From: CALMFT01 sp041674565
Lineage (GTDB): Bacteria; Patescibacteriota; Gracilibacteria; Absconditabacterales; Absconditicoccaceae
Assembly (NCBI GenBank): GCA_041674565.1
Contig: JBAYVQ010000020.1
Location: forward strand, 1 to 11,653
Reading direction: 5' to 3'
DNA length: 11,653 nt
The notes beneath the pieces were generated by a model, which saw only the letters and a list, made by a program, of their open reading frames with translations, was not told the origin of the DNA and made no database searches. How positions within the stretch are numbered: the stretch's first letter is position 1; each line of letters begins with the position of its first letter. This document shows, piece after piece, positions 1 to 5,562 of the stretch. The position numbers and the translations under genes are program-made.

Positions 1-28
1 AGGAGTTCGAATCTCCTAGAGTCCACCA
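1..28 (+). tRNA. 3' end of a tRNA, cut by the window edge
   Basis: A complete T arm lies at 1-17 (stem AGGAG/CTCCT around loop TTCGAAT). The 3' acceptor strand AGAGTCC follows at 18-24, then discriminator A25 and an encoded CCA at 26-28. The D arm, anticodon and 5' acceptor strand lie upstream of the window, so the amino acid cannot be named. A similar but incomplete copy follows 87 bp downstream. Confidence 0.7.
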
Positions 29-37
29 TTTTGAATT

Positions 38-57
38 CCTGCTTGTCAGGTTTTTTT
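38..57 (+). terminator. Weak intrinsic terminator after the first tRNA
   Basis: CCTG-CTTGT-CAGG forms a 4-bp stem followed directly by eight T residues. It lies about 10 nt after the encoded CCA of the first tRNA, where a terminator is expected. The stem is short. The same bases could instead be the decayed D arm of the second tRNA copy. Confidence 0.4.
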
Positions 58-115
58 TGTAGAGCGAGCCGATGCCTCGGCTAGGTCAGGAGTTCGAATC
101 TCCTAGAGTCCACCA
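58..115 (+). pseudogene. Partial or decayed tRNA (3' portion only), Gly(GCC)-like
   Basis: Positions 88-115 repeat the T arm, acceptor strand, A and CCA of positions 1-28 exactly; the identity runs to 123 (36 bp in total). Upstream, GTAGAGC resembles the end of a D arm. AGCCG (67-71) and CGGCT (78-82) form an anticodon-like stem around a 6-nt loop with central GCC, and AGGTC resembles a variable loop. The expected 5' acceptor strand GGACTCT is absent and the loop is one base short. It therefore looks like a truncated duplicate rather than a working tRNA. The glycine reading is speculative. Confidence 0.45.
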
Positions 116-123
116 TTTTGAAT

Positions 124-309
124 CTTGGTTCAAATATCTAATATCATACTACTATGATATTTTTATATAGTCTATTGACATGTTTTATATAATTTATATA
201 TAGTGCCTTACTCGACACTTGAGCGATTTAAAACTTATTGAAATGTAACATGAAAAGCTGAACGAATCATAATCCTAAGGATTTCAGTGATATAAGAGTG
301 AATGATCTC
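124..309. other. AT-rich intergenic region and leader
   Basis: I see no gene here. The stretch holds the promoter-like pair at 175-202 and about 100 nt of presumed untranslated leader before the ATG at 310. No convincing Shine-Dalgarno or structured regulatory element was seen. Confidence 0.5.
175..202 (+). promoter_or_regulatory. Sigma-70-type promoter for the 200-residue hypothetical gene
   Basis: A perfect -35 TTGACA (175-180) is followed after 16 nt by TATATA (197-202) in a very AT-rich stretch. It would place the transcript start near 209, about 100 nt before the ATG at 310. TATAAT at 188-193 is a better -10 by sequence but lies only 7 nt from this -35. Confidence 0.5.
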
Positions 310-912
310 ATGGAAAAATTTCAATTCAATAGGTCCCTACGAGATTTTTTCAAATCTTTAAGTGAGAACGAACTAAAAGAGTTTGCTGTGACGAGAGGAG
401 AATATAAGGAGCGAGATAATTGTGCTGAACTTTTTACTTTTGTCTGAAGTGATGGAAATGAAGTTACTATTGCTTCTGGAGCGGACTATGTTTTTCTTGA
501 CCTCTACAATGGAGTTACTAAATCCACCGTGAGCCTAGCGGATCAGAACACTACATTAGATTTTGTATTTCCTAAGTTTGCCAATAACCCATTTTTATGA
601 CTTTTTTCATTGTGATTTTGTTTTAAAAAAATCTTACGTATGACTAAGGGGAATAGCAACTTTTCTATTGTGAGCAAGATGCATGATTTCAAAAAAGAAT
701 ATATATTAGAGATGTTTTCCGACGAATGAAAACTCCTTAGTTGAAGAACGCTATCAACAGATGAAATGACTCCCTTATACAATGAGTTTGTCATACAACT
801 AGAAAAGTTGTCTAATGAGGTGCTTAAGAAAAAAGAAACAATAGCAGCCGTTTTGCAACAGTATAGAGCTTATCATCTCTCAGGTACCATTCAATCAATT
901 TTAAATAAGTAG
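310..912 (+). CDS. Hypothetical protein, 200 residues, five UGA-encoded glycines
   Basis: I do not recognise this protein. Read with UGA as glycine, the frame is open from ATG 310 to TAG 910-912 and gives 200 residues; under the standard code it is broken five times. The N-terminal third is charged and looks soluble, starting MEKFQFNRSLRDFF with SLSENELKEF after it. The middle has a hydrophobic patch (PFLGLFSLGFCF, about residues 94-105) followed by basic residues. The C-terminal third is probably helical (EFVIQLEKLSNEVLKKKE), followed by an alanine- and leucine-rich end. There is no clear signal peptide. An upstream ATG at 302 hits TAA quickly, so ATG 310 is preferred. It stands alone behind its own promoter, upstream of tRNA-Tyr. 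The long frame and ordinary composition support a real gene; the function is unknown. Confidence 0.72.
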
Positions 913-942
913 ACTGTACTGACTATTGTTGTACACATAAGA

Positions 943-948
943 TATAAT
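943..948 (+). promoter_or_regulatory. Possible -10 element upstream of tRNA-Tyr
   Basis: A perfect TATAAT lies within a short palindrome (AAGATAT-A-ATATCTT), about 80 nt upstream of the tRNA. No good -35 sits at 16-18 nt. A TTGAAC-17-TATGAT pair at 1002-1030 would start transcription inside the tRNA, so it was not preferred. The palindrome could instead be a weak hairpin after the preceding gene. Confidence 0.3.
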
Positions 949-1030
949 ATCTTGATTTTGACTCTGATTTTTTTATTTATTGCCAAACTTGGATTTGATC
1001 TTTGAACCCAAGAATGTGTTATTTTATGAT

Positions 1031-1113
1031 GGGTAGATGGCGGAGTGGTCAATCGCAACAGACTGTAAATCTGTCGACGCAAGTCTACGTAGGTTCAAAT
1101 CCTACTCTGCCCA
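1031..1113 (+). tRNA. tRNA-Tyr (anticodon GTA)
   Basis: The acceptor strand GGGTAGA (1031-1037) pairs with TCTGCCC (1106-1112) with one wobble pair. The anticodon stem ACAGA/TCTGT encloses CTGTAAA with anticodon GTA at 1065-1067. A class II variable arm contains GAC-GCAA-GTC, and the T arm is GTAGG-TTCAAAT-CCTAC (1089-1105). Discriminator A1113 is not followed by CCA, so CCA must be added after transcription, unlike the tRNA at the window start. The long variable arm and GTA anticodon fit bacterial tRNA-Tyr. Confidence 0.93.
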
Positions 1114-1179
1114 AACTTTTGATTTCGCCATGGCAGCTGCTATGACGCAAATCTCACGAAAAATATCACTTGCAATAAC

Positions 1180-1281
1180 ATGCAAAATGATTATAGTGGT
1201 GAATGTATAAATTGTCTCGCCAAAGACTGTTGGGTCCATTGTGATAATTGTGATAGTGCTTTGTATAAGCAAATATCATAG
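1180..1281 (+). CDS. Possible Cys-rich micro-protein, 33 residues
   Basis: ATG 1180 to TAG 1279-1281 encodes 33 residues with five cysteines in a 16-residue stretch (CINCLAKDCWVHCDNC), spaced C-x2-C-x4-C-x3-C-x2-C. Such spacing could bind zinc. The frame stays open upstream to the tRNA with two more cysteines but no other ATG. It is not a ribosomal L33 or L36 that I recognise. It sits between tRNA-Tyr and rplJ, where rpmG (L33) is often found, but the match is only to the Cys pairs. Chance is a real possibility at this length. Confidence 0.28.
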   Translation: MQNDYSGECINCLAKDCWVHCDNCDSALYKQIS

Positions 1282-1354
1282 CCCGCAAGAGGTAGTAGAA
1301 CAAAGAAAGTTGTTGTATATAGTCTGATATGATTTGTTGCTTTTGTAACAATTC

Positions 1355-1360
1355 TATACT
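1355..1360 (+). promoter_or_regulatory. Candidate -10 of the ribosomal operon promoter
   Basis: TATACT matches the -10 consensus at five of six positions and lies 86 nt upstream of rplJ in an AT-rich stretch. The -35 is poor: TTGTTG at 1334-1339 leaves only 15 nt of spacing. It is offered because some promoter should lie between tRNA-Tyr and rplJ. Confidence 0.3.
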
Positions 1361-1396
1361 AATAATATATATACGTCATACGTTTTCATTGTCTCG

Positions 1397-1430
1397 AACT
1401 ATCTCGGTATGAAGATAGTTTTATTATTTT
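1397..1430 (+). promoter_or_regulatory. Leader hairpin ahead of rplJ
   Basis: AACTATCT (1397-1404) pairs perfectly with AGATAGTT (1413-1420) around an 8-nt loop, and a T-rich tract runs to 1430. It ends 16 nt before the rplJ start. In many bacteria L10, or the L10-(L12)4 complex, binds a structured rplJ leader to limit its own operon. This hairpin could serve that role or act as an attenuator, but the stem is AT-rich and the link is inferred from position only. Confidence 0.35.
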
Positions 1431-1445
1431 ATGTAAAAACAAACG

Positions 1446-1955
1446 ATGGCAATTACTAGAAAAAAGAAAGAGCAGTTGGTGTGAGTTTATGGTGACCTTG
1501 TATGAGGAGCAGTAAATACTATCGTATTGTCTCAAGTTGGTTTGACTGTAAATGAAGTAAATAACCTGAGAAAGCAACTCAAGAAAATAGGAGGTCAACT
1601 GATGATTGTCAAAAAAAGACTACTTCTCAAGAGCTTGTCAGCTGGTCACGTGGAAAGTATCGAACACGCCCAATTGCCTGGTTCATTGATGTTGTTGATA
1701 AGTAAAGATGAGAGCTCACCATTTGCTCCTCTCAAAGCTATCAATGATTATGTGAAGATGGTCAAAAAAGAGGGACTGCCATATCAAGTAAAATATGTTG
1801 GTGGATGGATAGAAAAAACTTGGAAAGAAGATACATATGTGTCTGAGTTGGCTAATCTACCTAGCAAAGAGGAATTGATCAGCAAATTGTTATACTTGAT
1901 GAAGTATCCTGTCACATCGTTCGCAAGAGTGATTAGCGAAGTTGCAAAGAAATAA
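1446..1955 (+). CDS. rplJ: 50S ribosomal protein L10
   Basis: L10 (uL10) anchors the L7/L12 stalk on the large ribosomal subunit, where elongation and initiation factors dock. The 169-residue product starts MAITRKKKEQLV, has the family's GLTV (32-35) followed by an LRKQL helix start (41-45), then a VKKRLLL strand, and later LPSKEELISKLL plus a C-terminal helix for binding L12 dimers. Residues 13 and 20 are UGA-encoded glycines (1482-1484 and 1503-1505); under the standard code only a truncated product from 1527 would appear. Starting at ATG 1446 restores the family's normal length and basic N-terminus. It is followed 64 bp later by rplL, its usual partner. No Shine-Dalgarno is seen. Confidence 0.95.
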
Positions 1956-1970
1956 ACCCTGTTATATAAC
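1942..1970 (+). promoter_or_regulatory. Possible internal promoter for rplL
   Basis: TTGCAA (1942-1947) and TATAAC (1965-1970) are 17 nt apart, straddling the end of rplJ. The -10 lies in a palindrome, TGTTATATAACA. Extra rplL transcription would make sense because several L7/L12 copies bind each L10, but the -35 matches consensus at only four of six positions. Confidence 0.28.
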
Positions 1971-2019
1971 ATACTTATATATATAAAATCATTACATTTA
2001 CCTTATTTAGTGAAGTACT

Positions 2020-2397
2020 ATGTCAAACATTACTAAAATCTTAGACCTTATTAAGGCATTATCTGTAGTAGAACTCAATGAACTTGTTAAAGCAGTAGAA
2101 GAAGAATTTGGTGTTTCTGCCGCTGCAGGTGTAGTAGTTGCTGGTCCTGCCGCTGCAGGAGCAGGAGATGACGCTGCTGCTAAAGACTCAGTGAAAGTAG
2201 AACTTGCTGAGGTTGGACAACAAAAGATTGCTGTGATCAAGGTAGTTAAAGAACTTCTTGGTTGTGATCTTAAGGCAGCAAAAGATGATTTTGTTGAAAA
2301 AGCTCCTATTGTGTTGAAAGAAAATGTAAAACTTGAGGAAGCTGAAGCAATGAAAGCTAAGCTTGAGGAGGCTGGTGCAAAGGTTAACTTTAAGTAG
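2020..2397 (+). CDS. rplL: 50S ribosomal protein L7/L12
   Basis: L7/L12 (bL12) forms the flexible multi-copy stalk on L10 that recruits and stimulates the translation GTPases. The product is 125 residues, close to the family norm. It has an N-terminal dimerisation helix region (ILDLIKALSVVELNELVKAVEEEFGV), an Ala/Gly-rich hinge at about residues 34-53, and a C-terminal domain with the typical KIAVIKVVKELLGCDLKAAKD pattern ending in EEAGAKVNFK. It has no UGA codon and stops at TAG. ATG 2020 gives the canonical N-terminus; AGTAC lies directly upstream in place of a Shine-Dalgarno. Confidence 0.97.
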   Translation: MSNITKILDLIKALSVVELNELVKAVEEEFGVSAAAGVVVAGPAAAGAGDDAAAKDSVKVELAEVGQQKIAVIKVVKELLGCDLKAAKDDFVEKAPIVLKENVKLEEAEAMKAKLEEAGAKVNFK

Positions 2398-2463
2398 TTT
2401 TTCTTTTTTGTGCAGCTCGTTTGTTGTATCACTACAACATTCATTTATCTAACATGGTGGATT

Positions 2464-3132
2464 ATGTCTAAACAATTAACAGAAGCAATGTTGCAAAACC
2501 ACGTCCATTTGGGCAGTATTGTAAAACATGCTCATCCTAAAACAAGTCGTTATCGAAGCGGTACGGAAAATAACATGATTATTTTGGATGCTGAGAAGGT
2601 TGGTGAGCAGATTGAATCTGCGAAAAAACTTATCGAAGATTACCGCAAAGAAAATAAAACTATACTATTGGTTTGCGAAAAACATGTTGTTTTGAAAGAT
2701 ATTGAATATATTGTAGAGAATACAGGAATTCATTACTTTTACGTTGGGACGCCAAGTGGTATTTTGACTAATTTTCCTACTCTTATGAATAGGATCAAGT
2801 CTATGAATAAATTGGAACAGTTTATCGTTTCTGATGAGTTCCATACACTGACAAAAAAAGAACAGTTGATGAAAAAAAGACAATTGACTAAGGTACAAAG
2901 AGTATACAAGGGAGTGAAAGACCTCAAGAACAAACCAGATCTCGTAGTCTTAGTTGACGGTAAGATGCTTGGTAAATTTGTGGATGAAGTTGAAAAAGTT
3001 CGCGCAAAAAGCATAGTTCTCGCCAATGCCGATTTTGATAGATACTTTGATGACCAGCATCTGATTGTTATGAATACAAAAAGTCAGCAGTCATTGGCAT
3101 TCGTAATGAGATATATTTTTGGTCTTAGTTAG
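2464..3132 (+). CDS. rpsB: 30S ribosomal protein S2
   Basis: S2 (uS2) binds the head-body junction of the small subunit late in assembly and helps recruit S1. The family pattern runs in order: HLGS near residue 15, PKTSRYRSG, MIILDAEKV, LTNF at 101-104, LTKKE at about 129-133, and KPDLVVLVDG near the centre of the C-terminal half. The 222-residue length is slightly short for S2. An in-frame ATG at 2410 would add 18 hydrophobic residues unlike S2 (MQLVCCITTTF), so ATG 2464 is chosen. There is no UGA codon. Its usual partner tsf follows, but two small membrane genes lie in between. Confidence 0.93.
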   Translation: MSKQLTEAMLQNHVHLGSIVKHAHPKTSRYRSGTENNMIILDAEKVGEQIESAKKLIEDYRKENKTILLVCEKHVVLKDIEYIVENTGIHYFYVGTPSGILTNFPTLMNRIKSMNKLEQFIVSDEFHTLTKKEQLMKKRQLTKVQRVYKGVKDLKNKPDLVVLVDGKMLGKFVDEVEKVRAKSIVLANADFDRYFDDQHLIVMNTKSQQSLAFVMRYIFGLS

Positions 3133-3168
3133 GTCGAAGTACATTTATTTCGTGCTCATTCAGTACCT

Positions 3169-3555
3169 ATGGATAAACAGGTAAATATTAGTGCTGTTGC
3201 GCAAGAAGTATATGTACCAAGTTCTTTGGAGAGAAAAAGAGCGGTCCTTATGTACTTCTTAGTATGAATTATTATTTCCATAGGTAGAAGTGGATTGACT
3301 GAATTTGAAATGTATCATCTAAGACAAGCTTTAGGTTACCGACTCATTGTAATTATACGAGTATTAGCAGTAAGTATCCTACTTGTCATCCCAAAGATTC
3401 GAATTGTATTTTTGCCACTTAGTGTGGTATTGTTGGTATACTTAGTTATATTTATTAGACAATGTATTGCTGGCCTTTGGAAGCAAAAGGACATGTTGAA
3501 AAAAAGAATGTTTTATGGTTTAGGCAGTCGAATTCTCGATTTGTTCCAGAATTAG
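3169..3555 (+). CDS. Small membrane protein, DUF4870-like
   Basis: The 128-residue product has a short polar N-terminus, then about three membrane segments: residues 25-39, 59-75 and 78-96. The C-terminal tail is basic. The layout (ERKRAVLMYFL, then a HLRQALGYRL element before the second segment) resembles the DUF4870/Tic20-like family of small membrane proteins. I judge this by pattern only, and no function follows from it. Residue 33 is a UGA-encoded glycine (3265-3267) inside the first membrane segment; without recoding, the frame would start only at 3295 and lose that segment. It lies 36 bp after rpsB, so it is probably co-transcribed with the ribosomal genes. Confidence 0.78.
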
Positions 3556-3628
3556 TGCAATCAAAATTAATCAAAAATCATTGATATATTGTCCTTGTGA
3601 CTGCATAATTATCCTCCCTCCCTGCGCC

Positions 3629-3724
3629 ATGAAAGCTGTAAGAATCATACTCCTTGTTATGTTAGCACTACTTATGGTTTTGTCTGTGGTTCTACCACTT
3701 GTTATGTATGTTGGTGGCGAATAA
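3629..3724 (+). CDS. 31-residue single-span membrane peptide
   Basis: ATG 3629 to TAA 3722-3724 encodes a peptide with a short basic start (MKAVR), one strongly hydrophobic segment at about residues 6-28, and the end YVGGE. It fits the gap between the membrane gene and tsf (73 bp before, 41 bp after) in the operon direction. It has no UGA codon and I recognise no family. The sequence before the start is CCTCCCTCCC, the reverse of what a Shine-Dalgarno would be. The regular membrane-helix composition argues for a real product, but the short length keeps confidence moderate. Confidence 0.5.
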   Translation: MKAVRIILLVMLALLMVLSVVLPLVMYVGGE

Positions 3725-3765
3725 GCCTAGGATCATTGTGATTTATTATACTATTTCAGATTATT

Positions 3766-4581
3766 ATGAATATTTCAGTAGATCTTGTAAAACAATTGAG
3801 AGATATGACCTTGGCGTCACTCAAAGACTGTAAAGATTGTCTTGTGGAGGCTAATGGAGATATAGAGCAAGCTAAAGAGTTACTTAAGAAAAAGTGACTT
3901 GCTTCTGCTATGAAAAAATGAGACAGAGAAACCAATGAGGGTAAAGTATCTTATTTGGTTCAAGATGGCAAAATTGCTGTACTGAAACTAGGATGCGAGA
4001 CGGATTTTGTTGCTAACAACGATCTATTCAACGACCTTATACAGCGTGTATTGACCAGTGCTATCGGTACTGAGTGCGTTAGCTTTGATGTGTTGGATGA
4101 AGTTAAAAAGGAAGAATTGACAACGATGGTTGCCGAAGTGGTCGGTAAACTTGGTGAAAATATGAAAATAATTGAACTATTTGTAAAGAAACTTCCTAGT
4201 TCAGATGTGTATGTGTATACGCATGCTGGTAGTAAATTGATAGCCGTAGTTTACTACAATGCTATTGTCGCAGATGCTACAGAATCAGTAAAAAAAGCTG
4301 CATTACAAATAGCAGCTATGGACCCGACATATTTGTCAGTAGATACTATACCGACTCAAGAAATTGAGACAATGAAAACGGAGTTTGAATCAGAAGTAAA
4401 AGCGAGTGGTAAACCAGAAGCAGTGATACCAAATATTGTTGCTTGAAAATTACAGAAAAGATATTCTGAAACAGTATTGTTAGAACAAGGATACGTGGGA
4501 GACGAGGCAATGAAAATTAAAGATATTATTGCAAATAATGCTACTATAGTTGCTTTTGAAAGAGTCGGTTTTTCTAGCTAG
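3766..4581 (+). CDS. tsf: Elongation factor Ts
   Basis: EF-Ts is the guanine nucleotide exchange factor that releases GDP from EF-Tu. The 271-residue product opens with the UBA-like N-terminal domain (VKQLRDMT, CKDCLVEANGDIEQAKELL, KKKGLASAMKK). It has the TDFVA motif at residues 79-83 that contacts EF-Tu, a central core with AAMDPTYLS, and the C-terminal IVAGKLQKRYSE and LLEQGYV elements. UGA encodes glycine at residues 44, 52 and 227 (3895, 3919 and 4444). Residues 44 and 227 are conserved family glycines, so the three apparent breaks are recoding, not decay. It pairs with rpsB as in most bacteria but is separated from it by two small membrane genes. Confidence 0.96.
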
Positions 4582-4626
4582 TTGTTGTGTACAAAATACT
4601 CTATTTAAAGATTAAATATCACACTT

Positions 4627-5097
4627 ATGAAACTGTATGAATTGGTTATTGTTTTGCATCCTAGCTTGTCTACTGAAGACGCTCAGGATCTGATAGGCAA
4701 AGTAGAAGCTTTATTTCCTGGTGGCGTAAATCAAAAAGACGAAATTGGTTATCAGACTGTTTATAACGTTAAAGGAATCGTAAAAGGAGGCAAGGCATAC
4801 TTTGTATCATATTTACTCCATATTGATCCTACGATATTGCCAGACGTAAGACAAAAACTAAGTTTGATGAAAGGATTAGTAAGAACTCTTTTCTTATCAA
4901 CAACTGCTAAAGTTCCATTCCATACATTTGATGACTTAAATACCGCATTCGCTGAAAAGGTGGCTGCTGTGGCTGCAAAAGATAAAAAAGGTAGCAAGAG
5001 TCGCAAATCAGTAGTGGAAGTAGTGGCTAATACTGAAACAAAAGATCTTGAGGATGTGGAAGTAGTTATAGAAGATAACGACGAATCAGCAGAATAG
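4627..5097 (+). CDS. rpsF: 30S ribosomal protein S6 with a long acidic tail
   Basis: S6 (bS6) binds 16S rRNA with S18 on the small-subunit platform. The N-terminal domain shows the family pattern: MKLYELVIVLHPSL, GG in the first loop, YQTVYNVKGIVKGGKAYFVSYLLHID, and LVRTLFL for the last strand. At 156 residues it is longer than a typical S6 of about 95-130. The extra is a C-terminal tail from about residue 100: first Ala/Lys-rich (KVAAVAAKDKKGSKSRKS), then acidic (DLEDVEVVIEDNDESAE). It has no UGA codon. rpsR follows after 44 bp without an ssb gene, and no rplI follows, unlike the common rpsF-ssb-rpsR-rplI order. Confidence 0.93.
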   Translation: MKLYELVIVLHPSLSTEDAQDLIGKVEALFPGGVNQKDEIGYQTVYNVKGIVKGGKAYFVSYLLHIDPTILPDVRQKLSLMKGLVRTLFLSTTAKVPFHTFDDLNTAFAEKVAAVAAKDKKGSKSRKSVVEVVANTETKDLEDVEVVIEDNDESAE

Positions 5098-5141
5098 TGC
5101 ATATAAGCATAAGAATTTATATTACTATATAGGTTAGTACC

Positions 5142-5345
5142 ATGAAAATTAAAAAATCACCAAAGTTAATTGTTCGCATGAACGATATTTGTTGGAAGAA
5201 TGTGTCATTGTTGCATTTTTACAATAATAGATTTGGTTATATTAAACCCAGAAAATACACTGGTAACAGCGTCAAATTCCAGAAAAGAATCAGAAATGCC
5301 GTTATTGTCGCAAGACAGTTGTGATTATTACCATTCAGCAAATAG
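5142..5345 (+). CDS. rpsR: 30S ribosomal protein S18
   Basis: S18 (bS18) forms a heterodimer with S6 on the platform of the small subunit. The 67-residue product contains the family features LLHFYNNRFGYIKPRKYTGN (residues 23-42), then KFQKRIRNAVIVARQL and GLLPFSK at the end. Residue 61, the glycine of the nearly invariant LGLLPF ending, is the UGA at 5322-5324. A standard-code reading would stop there and lose the LLPF signature, so the true stop is TAG 5343-5345. This is one of the clearest single-codon proofs of UGA as glycine in the window. AGTAC lies one base before the start. Confidence 0.95.
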
Positions 5346-5373
5346 TTATTTACATAATTAAAAGTGACCACTA

Positions 5374-5532
5374 ATGGCAAGTAAACTCAGAAGAATTAGA
5401 AAATATAAATGGTTGAAGAGACTCAAAACGCATGGTTTTAGAGATAGGATGTCTACTGTTGATGGTAGAAACGTATTGTCTAGAAGAAGAGCGAAAGGAA
5501 GACATCAACTCACACCACAACAAACTAAATAA
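5374..5532 (+). CDS. rpmH: 50S ribosomal protein L34
   Basis: L34 (bL34) is a small, very basic protein buried in 23S rRNA. The 52-residue product has the diagnostic run HGFRDRMSTVDGRNVLSRRR followed by AKGRHQLT, matching the family's HGFRxRMxTxxGRxVLxxRRxKGR pattern. The N-terminus (MASKLRRIRKYKWLKRLK) is slightly longer than in E. coli. rpmH usually sits with rnpA and yidC near the replication origin; here it lies 28 bp after rpsR and 30 bp before rpoB. It has no UGA codon and ends with TAA. Confidence 0.95.
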   Translation: MASKLRRIRKYKWLKRLKTHGFRDRMSTVDGRNVLSRRRAKGRHQLTPQQTK

Positions 5533-5562
5533 ATTTTCTAATTTACTACAATTTTTGTTGAC

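Larger units (their letters stand above)
1..123 (+). repeat. Direct repeat of a tRNA 3' end (36 bp, offset 87 bp)
   Basis: Bases 1-36 and 88-123 are identical, covering T arm, acceptor strand, CCA and the following TTTTGAAT. The first copy may extend beyond the window edge. A repeated tRNA 3' end is typical either of tandem tRNA duplication or of a tRNA used as an integration site. No integrase is visible here. Confidence 0.8.
1114..1445. other. Region between tRNA-Tyr and rplJ
   Basis: Bacteria often place secE, nusG, rplK and rplA ahead of rplJ; none of them is recognisable here. The region holds one possible Cys-rich micro-ORF (1180-1281), a TATACT -10-like hexamer at 1355-1360, and a hairpin at 1397-1420 just ahead of rplJ. 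Nothing else was supportable. Confidence 0.5.

Noticed and set aside
1..123. CRISPR array from the repeated element at the window start
   Set aside because: There are only two copies and the repeated unit is plainly a tRNA T arm and acceptor end.
1166..1351. Minus-strand 61-residue frame between tRNA-Tyr and rplJ
   Set aside because: It is His/Tyr-rich with no family features and lies opposite the local gene direction.
2007..2444. Minus-strand 145-residue frame over rplL
   Set aside because: It is the complement of rplL; its Ala/Ser/Thr-rich product is a composition artefact.
2410..2463. Earlier in-frame ATG for rpsB giving 18 extra residues
   Set aside because: The added stretch is hydrophobic, unlike S2, while ATG 2464 gives the normal S2 N-terminus.
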